DNA from: Piscicola geometra
Taxonomy: Eukaryota; Annelida; Clitellata; Hirudinida; Piscicolidae
NCBI GenBank assembly: GCA_943735955.1
Contig: OX030958.1
Span: forward strand, 1,870,493-1,934,492
Reading direction: 5' to 3'
DNA length: 64,000 nt
In this document: positions 1-10,041 of the stretch, piece by piece
Position numbering within the stretch: position 1 is the stretch's first letter
How the letters are laid out: the number at the start of each line of letters is the position of its first letter
Position numbers and translations under genes: made by a program
The notes under the pieces: generated by a model
The model's input: only the letters and a program-made list of their open reading frames with translations
Told to the model about the DNA's origin: nothing
Database searches by the model: none

Positions 1-142
1 AAGCATAAACACTTTAGTTGGCAAAACTCATAAATATTTTTTTTCAAACCGACGATTGCATTTCTGCTTTGTTTATTAACAAGTTAGTTTCCAATATTGA
101 AAAATAATTTAATTCTTCAATAAATGATTTTTTCCACAACAG

Positions 143-245
143 CAAAACACCATTAACGACATGAAAAAATTCTTTGACCAACCACAATCACACCAACTAC
201 TTCTGAACAACATCACGGACAACACTGGGGACAATAGCACAGAAG
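143..245 (+). CDS. Candidate 5' exon (possible receptor N-terminus)
   Basis: A 103-nt block between a good acceptor (ttttttccacaacag) and a donor (gaag|gtgggt). Only one of the three frames is open, giving 34 codons. The peptide is hydrophilic, with two N-glycosylation sequons (NIT and NST), as expected of an extracellular N-terminus. It has the C-rich codon choice of the recognised exons. It ends in phase 1. That does not fit the strong acceptor of the hormone-domain exon at 15583 (phase 0), but it does fit a second acceptor (aatattcag) at 15605, which would give ..STE-G-LHCNGYFDG. It contains no cysteine, so the first disulphide cysteine of the domain would have to lie further upstream. It could also be an exon of another gene, or chance. 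Confidence 0.4.
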
Positions 246-600
246 GTGGGTGTGTGATTAGAGATTATTGAAAGGTCGTTGAGAACTGAAGCCATAAAGC
301 ATGTACAGCACCGACGAAATAGCATTATATTGAAACTATAAAGTATGCCTCAATATGAGACAAGACAGGTCAATGTGAGGATGATGAGGATTGTGATGAT
401 GATTATAATACAAAGGATGATGATGATGATTTCAACTATGACGATGACAACTCCACCCAGATTTGATTGGTGTACTGGAAGAGAAGGAATGTTACACGTA
501 TCTCTCATCAGTCCAAGCTTCAGGTGTGTGCTGCTAACATTCATAATTGCTTCGTTAGAAAACAGTAGATAATGAATACAAAAAACTATTTCAATGTATT
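246..600. other. Non-coding stretch with GAT-rich repeat
   Basis: No gene seen. A degenerate GAT/ATG trinucleotide tract at about 374-447 creates short spurious frames on both strands. Confidence 0.6.
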
Positions 601-795
601 GGCGAGCGGGTTGGCTTAGATGGTAAGTCGTTAGACCTGCAACTTAAAAGTCGCCAGTTCGAATCCCTGTACAGCCAACCGTGAGCTATCATATACCTAG
701 TATATATGATGCGGTGTTTCACGACTTATGTCGTGTGAGTGGCGCTTCAGTTGCGTGCCCGGGCGCTATACAAAACTGGCATTTATTTGTTTATT
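601..795 (+). mobile_element. tRNA-derived SINE (tail variant 2)
   Basis: The head resembles a tRNA promoter: an A box (tggcttagatgg) and, about 50 bp on, a B box (agttcgaatcc). The body (accgtgagctatcatatacc...tatatgatgcgg) matches the SINEs at 22157 and 31380. The 3' end differs from theirs: it finishes in gggcgctatacaaaa, the tail also seen at about 7848 and 51125. Confidence 0.8.
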
Positions 796-829
796 TACAA
801 GTTTTTTTAATAATTTTTATTTATTTTTA

Positions 830-2062
830 TAGTCTTTATTGATCACGGTTTGACAGACGCAGGCCATGTTACATGTTGCATAAGATACTAGATAATAGTA
901 GATAATTATAGGATACTGATGCTAATGATAATGGTTTGGAAAAAAAATGCTACAAGACAAAGGATATGGTGAATAGGTAATAATTAAGTAGATAAATAAG
1001 TAATAAGAATCAGAGATGATAATATAAATATAAATGTAAATTATAGAATGTGATGTTTAACAAGACGAGGGAGGAATGTTTTACTTTCAAGCGTAGTATA
1101 TATAGGGGTATCAAAATTGTGTTTACGGGGTCTTAAGTTATGAGTAGATTTTTTAAGGAGGGGTAAGAAATGGTGAAGAACGTGGTCAGAGTTAGTAGAT
1201 ATTTTAAAGAATAGTTTGGTTTCTAAAGTGGTAAACATAGAAGTGATAGATGGGTAGAAAGAGGGAAGGTAGTAAAGTCTTATGAGTTTATTAATTAGGG
1301 ACTGGAGTTGCTTAATGTGAGGCTGATTAGCAAAACCAGACCAAGAAGGAGCTGCATACTTAAGGTGAGAGATGATGAGGGACTCAGTGATGTCAAAGAG
1401 TTTGGCACCAAAGAGTCCATGGGAACGGATTGTTTTGATGGCATGAAAAGTTTGAAAGCATTTATTGATAATGTGATCTATGTGTGGTGAAATGTTAAGG
1501 GTGTCAGTGAATGTGATACCTAAGATAGTGAGTTTGTTAGTGCGTTGAATGGAAGGATTTAAAGTTGGTGGTTTAATGCGTTTATAACTATTATGGACTA
1601 TGAGTTCAAATGATTTTTTGAGGTTGAGTGAGAGATTACTGAGCTTGGCCCACTTAGAGAGGGATTCAAGCTCTGATTGGATGGTGTGGGTGTTAGATGA
1701 TGGAATAATGAGATAGGTGTCGTCAGCGAATTTTAAAATATAATTAGAAGGGTGATAGGGTTGAAGTGAAGAGGCGTTGATTATAAAGGTAGATGGACCA
1801 AGAACTGAGCCTTGGACCACGCTAGAGTTGATGGGAAGGATACTAGAAAGATGATTTAAATAAATAATGGAATGTGATCGGTTGGAAAGGAATGAAATGA
1901 GAAGGTTATATATGTTGTCATCAAGAGGAAGAAGTGCAAGATTAGAGGCGAGGGTATGGTGATCAAGAGTGTCAAAGGCTTTAGTAAAGTCAAGAGCAAT
2001 AAGGTGAACATGACTATTAGTTTTAAGAAGTGAAGAGATCGTAGACGTGTTACAGTAGCCTA
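830..2062 (-). mobile_element. Non-LTR retrotransposon 3' fragment (CR1/Jockey-like RT)
   Basis: A minus-strand frame is open from about 2060 down to the stop at 1041. It carries RT motif A (LDFTKAFDTLDHHTL), then SVVQGSVLGP and the catalytic FADDT box, followed by the thumb region (LTILGITFTDTL..HI) and C-terminal connection. The 5' part of ORF2 and all of ORF1 are missing, the usual 5' truncation. Downstream on the minus strand the 3' UTR ends at about 830-880 with AACATGGCCTGCGTCTGTCA. This is the same tail as in the SINEs at 22157 and 31380. Confidence 0.85.
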
Positions 2063-2772
2063 TTACAACCTACTGCCAATTATGAATTTATAAAGAAATC
2101 AGAAGAAGGGTTTTTTTAAGTTACACTTCTGCCGGATGCTGTTTTGTCACACATTCTTGAGCCACTACTTACAATCTCCCATCTCCTTCAAATTTCTTTT
2201 TCTTCCTAAAATATAGTTTACATGTTGTGAATTTTTTTCTATTTCATAAGTTTTACTATGGTCTTCATTTTTCATAAATATGTATCAATAATAGCCATTT
2301 CATTTTTCAATAAAATTAATTGTTGATTCATAACTACCCATGCCCTGCATCTCACTTTTATTATCCACTCCTTTACCCATTGAAATTCACCCAACCACCA
2401 GCCGTTCATGTATGTATATAATCCTCTCATTCATTTCATCCCATAAGTAGTATTTGCCTATTCATGCCCCCTATATAACGATAAATAATTAAATAGGGAA
2501 TGTTCATACACCAACTATATTTCAATTATATTATAATAAAGAATATGAAAACGCTGAGGAAGTTTTATGTCGGCTAAAATGACTCCACAAGATCATTTCG
2601 TTTATAAATAAAAGTTAAGTGGATGTTTGGAAGCTAGAAGAATGGACAAAAGGGTGCCTCATTGCGTTAATCACAACAAATATAGTACAACGTAGCGTTA
2701 ACTCATTTTCGTACCAGTTGGTTATGAATAATAATAAAACTATAGCTGATATGTTTTGAAATGATAGGGTTA
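2063..2772. other. AT-rich stretch, nothing recognised
   Basis: No gene, RNA or repeat that I can support. A C/T-rich patch lies at 2150-2470 without a convincing exon. Confidence 0.5.
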
Positions 2773-2780
2773 GTGTGAGG

Positions 2781-4948
2781 CAGGGGTGCACAACCTTTTT
2801 CAGTCTGAGGGCCAAAATTACTGAGTCCCTGGGCGCCAAGGGCCGCATCAGCGTGCACATAGATGACACAATAAAACAACTCAAAAAATGCAAATTTTTA
2901 ATGAATGTCATAAAAAAAATATCGTTATTTATAAATGTATGAATAACTAAATGTTAGTATTTTGATGAGAAGGTTGAGCCTGAATGGTTGAAACAACATT
3001 GTCAATATTGGCTTCGAGTTCTGTTATTGCAAGCCTCAAAATCGAACAAAGATTATCATCAATCAAAGATGATCTCAGTTTATTTCTATTTATGTTCATG
3101 ACTGAAAACGTTTGTTCACACACGTATGTGCTGCCAAATTCAGACAAGATTCGGCAAGCCTAATCTTTGACCGCTCCATATATAACTGAACTAAGACTTC
3201 CATAAAAAGTTAAAATGGAGTTATGCTGAAACGCAAACTTTAATTCTGGTGAACATTGAAGATCAATGACTTCTAACTGACATTGCTCAGATACGGATTA
3301 TACAGCACAAGAGAAAAGGTCACGGATGAAGTTGAATAAATCCTTATGCTCCCTGAATGCATCAAAACGTTCATTTAATTCCTTTAGTAGCGCTTCAAAA
3401 CTGTCGTGGTATTTATTAAAGTCACACAAGTATTCCTTCTGAAAAGCTGAACAAATAGGAAAATGACATAAATTACCAGATTGCAGATTTGAACAAAACA
3501 GCCGTAGCTTCAAGGTGAATGACAGCAGCTCTTGGTACATATTAAAGATGTAGTTATCTTTGCCTTGAAGACGCAGATTCAATTTATTTAAGTGTTCTGT
3601 TATGTCTGTCAAAAATACTAAGTCTGCCAACCACTGTTTGTCTGTAAAAACAGCTGTGTCTTTGTCTTTGGTAACAAGGAATTCACAGATTTCCTTTCGT
3701 AATTCAACAAACCTAGTTAGAACTTTTCCTTGACTCAACCACCTTACATCAGTGTGATATGGTATGTCACGATATTCTGACTCAATGTTTTCAAGAAATG
3801 ATCTGAATTGTCGAAGGTTAAGTCCTTTTGCTCGTATGAAGTTCACTGATTTATAAACAAATTTCATAACATTATCAAAATTAATGACTCGTGTACACAG
3901 TGACTCTTGATGTATGATGCAGTGGTATGCGTGGATGGTGTCTGTTGGAAATCCTAAGTCTCGCAAATGTGATCGCAGATGAGCAACAAGTCCTAATTCT
4001 TTACCAGTCATGGCGGGTGCACCGTCTGTAGTAACACTACAGAGCTTTGGCCACTGAACGTCAAGAACAGATTTCACTCCTTCAAAAATATCTGCACCAG
4101 TTGTACGTCCACGTAGTGAGGCCATTCCTGCTAATTCCTGAGTTAATTTACAGTTCTCATCCACCGCACGAACAAAAACCAAAAGCTGTGCTGTGTCAAC
4201 GTTATCAGTGCTCTCATTTAAGGCAACTGAAAAATACTTGCAAATGGCAAGCTTGTCACGCAACTGTTCACAAACGTCGTTGGATAAATCAACCACCCGG
4301 CGCTGGATAGTCATCCGTGACAATGGCACTATGTTGAACCAGTCTGTTTTCTTAGCAAATGGCTTGCATGCAGTTTTTTACGAAATCACCATCAGTAAAT
4401 GGTCGAGACGATCGCGCAATAATCTGTTCTACGGCACAACCGGCACGAACAAAAGCCTTATTTTCATTAACTTTTTTTGTAAAAATATTTTGCTCAGATG
4501 ACAATCTTTTTACAAGTTGATCAATTATATTTTGTCTAGCTTCGCCTTTCACATCATCAAACGTAGCAGTTTGGTTTCATAATGTCTTTTGCAATTGTAG
4601 TCCTTCATTACAGTTACGGACTCGCGACAAATTAGGCATAAAGCTGTTCCGTTGAAATGCTGCATAAAAATTTTTTTCTGTTTATTCTTTATTAAACTGA
4701 CGATTTTCTACTTCAATTTTAAGCTTTGACATTCTTACTAAATTAAAACAACCAGCGTGCCAACTAAAGTCACGCTCGTTGTTGTTGTTTCAATCGTTTT
4801 ATATTATGGATGTGCAAACAGTACTATTAAAAAGAGATGGGCGGGTACATCGATTTAAAATTCTGTTAGGGCCGCAAATAACCAAAATGGACTAGTTGTC
4901 TAGGGGCCGCATCAAACAGGCCGGTGGGCCGCGGGTTGTGCACTTCTG
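2781..4948 (-). mobile_element. hAT transposon, BED-finger type, degenerate autonomous copy
   Basis: The left end is caggggtgcacaacc and the right end, reverse-complemented, is cagaagtgcacaacc, so the TIRs are imperfect. They are flanked by near-identical 8-bp duplications: gtgtgagg (2773-2780) and gtgtaagg (4949-4956). The minus strand encodes a broken transposase of the animal ZBED/GTF2IRD2-like hAT group. Confidence 0.9.
2947..4690 (-). pseudogene. hAT transposase (BED finger, RNase-H-like, dimerisation), frameshifted
   Basis: In minus-strand order: a BED-type finger remnant near 4640-4570 (CLICRESVTV...CKRHYETK); then MKGEARQNIIDQL (4552-4352); then, after a frameshift, a 343-codon block (4329-3298). 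That block has SVALNESTD (first catalytic Asp region), CSVTTDGAPAMTG (second Asp), CIIHQESLC and TDVRWLSQGKVL. The C-terminal dimerisation part (3147-2947) is in another segment, with a stop between. Frameshifts and stops show it is dead. Open frames on the opposite strand here are shadows. Confidence 0.88.
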
Positions 4949-4956
4949 GTGTAAGG

Positions 4957-5373
4957 GTTAAATGCCATTCAATTAATGGCGATTTTAACGTGCGACGACT
5001 TCAAGGTAAACCCTTGAAGCACCAACAATAATATTTGAAAAAAATTTTTTTTGAAAACTTTAAAATTTTTTTATTAATAAAAATAAAAGCTTTGCTTTAA
5101 TCTACATTTACTTTTGATCAAACAGTTAATAAAATAACGTGAATCAAAAAATTTAACGCAGTTTACAAAATTTATCGCAATGAATGTTTTTCTTATTTAT
5201 TAAATTGTTTTTTTTCTATTATTCTATAACATTACAAATATATTCAAAACGATGTCAGAAGGAGATGATCTATTTATAAACAAATAAACTGTTTCATGTA
5301 ATTACTGCAAGGCAAAATTTGAATATCATCGCTCGTTTTCATCGTTGAAATATCACTTACATCACAAGCATCT
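4957..5373. other. AT-rich stretch, nothing recognised
   Basis: Poly-A/T-rich sequence between two hAT insertions. Confidence 0.5.
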
Positions 5374-5381
5374 GTCCACAG

Positions 5382-6948
5382 TAGAGGTCGGACCGGGTAC
5401 CCGATCTGACCGGGTACCCGCGGGACTCCCGCGGGAACGAGAATGAAAATTAATTTTGGGACGGGAAAAGTCGGGAACCGGGAATAGGTTTTCGGGACGG
5501 GAACAGGAACGGGAATCAACTTTCAAATCGGGAACGGGAAAAGACGGGAACGGGAATCAACTTTTAAATCGGGAACGGGAAAAACGGGAATAACAGTTAT
5601 TGAGATTGGATTTTTTAACAATGATTTTTCAGCAAACTTCTAAGTATGGAAATCTTTATTTCATCGATACTCCGTACTTAAAATAAGTATTAAATGCAAT
5701 TGAAACGTGTAACGAAGCCACCATTGCCAATGTTGAAATCTCCAACACTACATTTGAAGTTGTTATGGTGAGTCCAAAGATTAGGGAGATTAGAACAAAT
5801 GGGTGATAATGAAAACTTTTCAGATGAAATCAAAATGGTCAGTTATATTATTCTAATTTTATAAATTAATACTTTGAATTTGAATGATTAATTTCCAAAT
5901 GATTGCTCAGTTGATCATTTCGACAAAAGAAAAGATGCCATTGATCTCATTCATATGACAGCATGTCTGTTGCATCCACAGTATGAAAGAATAATAGAAA
6001 AAAAGTTTGGGATAGAAAAGAAATAAATCCCAAGACTTTCATTGGAGGAAATTTAATTCTATTTTGTACAGCCAGACCAAGCTGCAGTGCCGTTGAGTAA
6101 AAAAACAAAGGATGGTTATTTCGACCTATTATGTTTGTTTTTATAACTTAAAAATTATAATAAAATTATTATACTAACAAATTATACGAATGATTTTATA
6201 TTTGTAGTTGTGGAGAATAAGAATGTTGTCAAAAAACATATTTCTATCATTATTGAAGAATTAATAATAATGAACGAAGAAAAACATTCAGAAGAGGATG
6301 AATTGTACAAATATTCACAATTACGTCCCAAAAAAATCGAAGATCATTAAGATGTTTTATTTTATTGGAGTAAAACGAGCAATTTTAAAATACAACAAGA
6401 AGTAGCCAAAATTTTGTTTAGTATATCTGCAAGTTATATTCCCTGTGAACGGAATTTTTCAATATGTGGTCGTTTAACTTCAGACCCAAAATCATCTCAT
6501 TTGAAAGCTGAAACTCTTTACGGTTTAACCCGTGTGAAAAGCAATGAAGACTTGATTGAATGACTCAAAAACAATGACTAATTTCAATACTTTCATTTCA
6601 ATAAATATTTGAAATTTAAATCGTGTTTTTTTTATTTTATTAAAAGAAATATTCTCTGACTTTCAAATAATAAATTGTAAGAAATGTTAGAACTAGCAAG
6701 TTTGGGACCAGTGAAAACGGCAGCGAAAATGAATAAAAAAACAAAAAAGTTTCGGGAACGGGTCGGGACCGTGAATCGAGTTGCGGGAACGGGTCGGGAC
6801 GGGAATCAAAATTCTGATGTCCCATCGGGAACGGGACGGGACGGGAATCGAAATTCTGATGTCCCATCGGGAACGGGACGGAACGGGAAAACAAATTTCG
6901 GGAACGGGACGGGACCGGGAATGCAAAATCGTCCATGTCCAACCTCTA
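5382..6948 (+). mobile_element. hAT element, family with CGGGAACGGGA subterminal repeats, copy 1
   Basis: The termini tagaggtcgga... and ...tccaacctcta are flanked by a perfect 8-bp duplication, gtccacag (5374-5381 and 6949-6956). Both ends hold clustered cgggaacggga(a) repeats, about 5400-5590 and 6750-6925. The interior keeps remnants of a transposase on the + strand. Other copies are at 13920, 39910 (inverted) and 48963 (truncated). The proline/serine/arginine-rich frames read from the repeats are not genes. Confidence 0.93.
6200..6583 (+). pseudogene. hAT transposase C-terminal (dimerisation) remnant
   Basis: The + strand reads VENKNVVKKHIS...ELIIMNEEKHSEEDELYKYS, then a stop, then VAKILFSISAS..CERNFSICGRL, the hAT dimerisation signature (S-x-CER-x-FS). 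It ends at LKNND with further stops. The homologue in the inverted copy (40204-40575) is uninterrupted. An unrelated frame runs through the terminal repeats. Confidence 0.85.
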
Positions 6949-6956
6949 GTCCACAG

Positions 6957-7695
6957 CTTCTAATGATTTTTTATCTTTCAAATGTAGATTAATTTTATAA
7001 CAAAATTTTAGTAAAAAATTAATATTTATTATTACATTTGTGAAAAATAATTCAAATACCATTTTATATACTAACGTTAAATTAGCTGATGCCACAATGT
7101 TTTCGATTAACATTTTAATTGTGTGATTAATTTTGATTCCAATTTTTAATCGTTGGACATCTAATATAATATAAATAATGTAGATACGTTTTATTCTTTT
7201 TTATATTCAACTATCAGTGAACATAAAAAAATAAATACATTAATCGTAATGAATAAATATTAAATTTAAAAAATAGAAAAATGTTGTGTGAAGTAGATAA
7301 ATTTAATTTTAATAATGCAGTTGAAAGGAATATGAGCAAGAAGCAATTAAAAACAAGATGAAGCTACAAGATAACTTTCATATTTTAAGTTAAATTTTAA
7401 ATAATTAATTTTTTATTCGAGCTGAAAACTATACAAGTTTTCAAGCTAAGATGAAACTTGAAAATGAATCGACGAAATTCTACGAGATTTTATGAAAATC
7501 TTGTGAAAAAGCCAATTGAAATTCAATTAAATAAATTGAATGAAAAGGTCTTAATGAAGAGTGCTTAGAAGGAATGGTACATGTCAGGAATGCTTTGTTC
7601 TTTTTTAATATCTATCTCGTTATGCTTCCAAAAACTCCAATAATTTTCAGACCACATTTTGTAAAAGATTTGTTATTGTTTTTTAAGATATATCC
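6957..7695. other. AT-rich stretch, nothing recognised
   Basis: No gene or repeat that I can support. Confidence 0.5.
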
Positions 7696-7737
7696 ATAGG
7701 CACCAACTTGTCTCAAATATTCGTGGGGCCCAGGCCA

Positions 7738-8726
7738 CCTATACAATACAATAAATACAATACCTTACAATACAATACAATACAATACAATACAATACAA
7801 TACAATACAATACAATACAATACGAGCGCTTTTGTTCACTTAGTAAAGGGCGCTATACAAATTATTAGTGATTGATTGATTGATTGAATACAATACAATA
7901 CCTTACAATACAATACAATACAATACAATACAATACCTTACAATACAATACAATACAATATGATACAATAAAATAAAATAAAATAAAATACAATAAAATA
8001 CAATACAATACAATACAATAAAATACGATACAATACAAGACAATACAATACAATACAATAAAATACAATAAAATACAATAAAATAAAATAAAATAATATA
8101 AAATACAATAAAATACAATACAATACAATAAAATACAATACAATAAAATACAATACGATAAAATACAATACAATTCAATACAATAAAATACAATACAATA
8201 CAATACAATACAATACAATACAATACAATACAATAAAATACAATAAAATACAATAAAATACAATAAAATACAATACAATAAAATACAATACAATAAAATA
8301 CAATACATTTCAATAAAATACAATACAATACAGTACAATCATAATACAATACAATACCTTACAATAAAATAAAATACAATACAATACAATATAATACAAT
8401 ACAATACAATACAATACAATGCAATAAAATACAATACCTCACAATAAAATAAAATACAATACAATACAATACAATACAATAAAATACAATACAATACAAT
8501 ACAATACAATACAATACAATACAATACAATACAATACAATACAATACAATACAATACAATACAATACAATACAATACAATACAATACGATACAATACACT
8601 ACAATACAATACAAGACAATACAATACAATAAAATAAAATAAAATACAATACAATACAATACAATACAATACAAGACAATACAATACAATAAAATAAAAT
8701 AAAATAAAATAGAATACAATACAATG
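7738..8726. repeat. (TACAA)n pentanucleotide array
   Basis: About 1 kb of tacaa units with scattered variants (taaaa, tacga, ccttacaa). It is interrupted at 7822-7890 by gcgcttttgttcacttagt and aaagggcgctatacaaatta followed by (tgat)n. That interruption is a LINE/SINE 3' tail, also found at 51097. A 5-bp unit with no stop codons in several minus-strand frames produces long I/L/Y/C-rich frames, which are artefacts. Confidence 0.97.
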
Positions 8727-8904
8727 AAGAATATTATTAATGTGACCTAAACCTGGACGAGTTTCAAGACAACCTGTGATATATGAGTCTCATCTCTTAA
8801 TATTTTATAAGTTAATATTACATCATTTAACAACTTTATAATTAGTATAATTATAGATAAATAAACTATTTGAATACATTTTTGTTGAGGTAGGTTCCGT
8901 CAAT

Positions 8905-9800
8905 AAGTTTAGTTTAGTTTAGGGAGTTAAAACCACGCAGATCTTTTCACCTCTATAATGGTTATAATAATAAGAAAAACATTAAAAAAAACAACAAAAA
9001 ACAAAAGAAAACAAAACATATATATCTAATAATAATTATTATATAAAAAATAATATATTTATGTTTATGTGTATAAATTATTTTTTCTTATTATGTCATA
9101 GTCGCACTTATAGTTGTACATCATGGGATGGTTTTCCCAGTATTTATCTAATTTTATATTAAATTTATCTGTATTTTCAGCTTTTACGATCTCATCAGAC
9201 AAGCTATTCCAAACTGTTACCACTCTATGTGTATGAAAAAAAATTCTTGTATTCTTTTGGCACTGTTTTTTGGATAATTTTAGTGAATTTCCTCTTGTAT
9301 TAAGTGTGAAAATATCTTCCGTTATTTTACTATCATATTTATTATTAAGTATTTTATAGGTTTCGATCATGTCCCCTCGAAGTCTTCGGTATTTTAATGT
9401 TGGTAACTTAATTACTTTAAGTCTATCGTTGTAAGTCTTTTCTTTTAGATAAGGTAGCATTTTTGTAGCCCTTCTTTGTACATTTTCTATGCAATCAATT
9501 TGATTTTTCAATGAAGGACTCCATACACTGCTAAGGTATTCTACATGGGGCCTAAATATACCTTTAAATAATAATCTAAATGTTTTTGTATCAATAATTT
9601 AAACGTTATTCTTATTAGCCCTAATAATTGGTTAGCTTTATTTACTTGTTTTTGTATGTGAATATAGAATTTTACATTTTTGTCTATAATTACACCAAGG
9701 TCTTTTTCATACTCTATACTTTCTAAAACTACCTGACTTCCTTCATAATCTTGCATAGAATAAACTCTTTCTTCGTTTTTTTTTCTGTATATCTGCAATA
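8905..9800 (-). mobile_element. Non-LTR retrotransposon 3' fragment (CR1-like RT C-terminus)
   Basis: The minus strand encodes EYEKDLGVIIDKNVKF..HI.KQVNKANQLLGLIR (9800-9541). After a frame break follows IDCIENVQRRATKMLPYLKEK...LPTLKYRRLRGDMIETYKIL and VVTVWNSLSDEIV (9511-9065). These are the connection and C-terminal parts downstream of a LINE reverse transcriptase. The 3' end on the minus strand is ...gcgtggttttaactccctaa then (actaa)n near 8908-8960. The same tail occurs at 26079-26130. Truncated and frameshifted. Confidence 0.85.
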
Positions 9801-9842
9801 GTTTACATTTATGTAAGTAAGTAGTTTAGATTTATATAAGTG

Positions 9843-10022
9843 AGGGTTAACGGGTAGCTGAGTCTGTAACGACTCGGCTGGACCAATAATGAAAGGTCGT
9901 AGGTTCAAATGAAACCAATGCCCTAGTAACCCACAGGCGCAAATGAAAATATGCAGCTCAAGTGGCCTCGAAGCTCGTTCGGGTTGTACGCCAATATAAT
10001 AATGCTCATCATTATTATTATT
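9843..10022 (+). mobile_element. tRNA-derived SINE, second family
   Basis: The head gttaacgggtagctgagtct is followed by a B-box-like gtaggttcaaat, then ccaatgccctagtaaccca and a tail of (att)n (aatgctcatcattattatta). The same family is present as a fragment at 48828-48962, which has the better B box taggttcgaatg. Confidence 0.7.
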
Positions 10023-10041
10023 AATTCATTCATCTTAATAC

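Noticed and set aside
360..450. GAT-repeat frames on both strands near the left edge
   Set aside because: Trinucleotide repeat artefact.
601..680. A functional tRNA gene
   Set aside because: A and B boxes are present, but the acceptor stem is not paired and the sequence continues into a SINE body shared with other copies.
6684..6992. Proline/serine/arginine-rich frames (SRSRPVPE, GTGRDGN) at 5.3-7.0 kb and 39.8-41.2 kb
   Set aside because: They are translations of the CGGGAACGGGA subterminal repeats of the hAT family.
7865..8719. Six long I/L/Y/C-rich frames on the minus strand
   Set aside because: They are read-throughs of the (TACAA)n array, in several frames at once, with no complexity.
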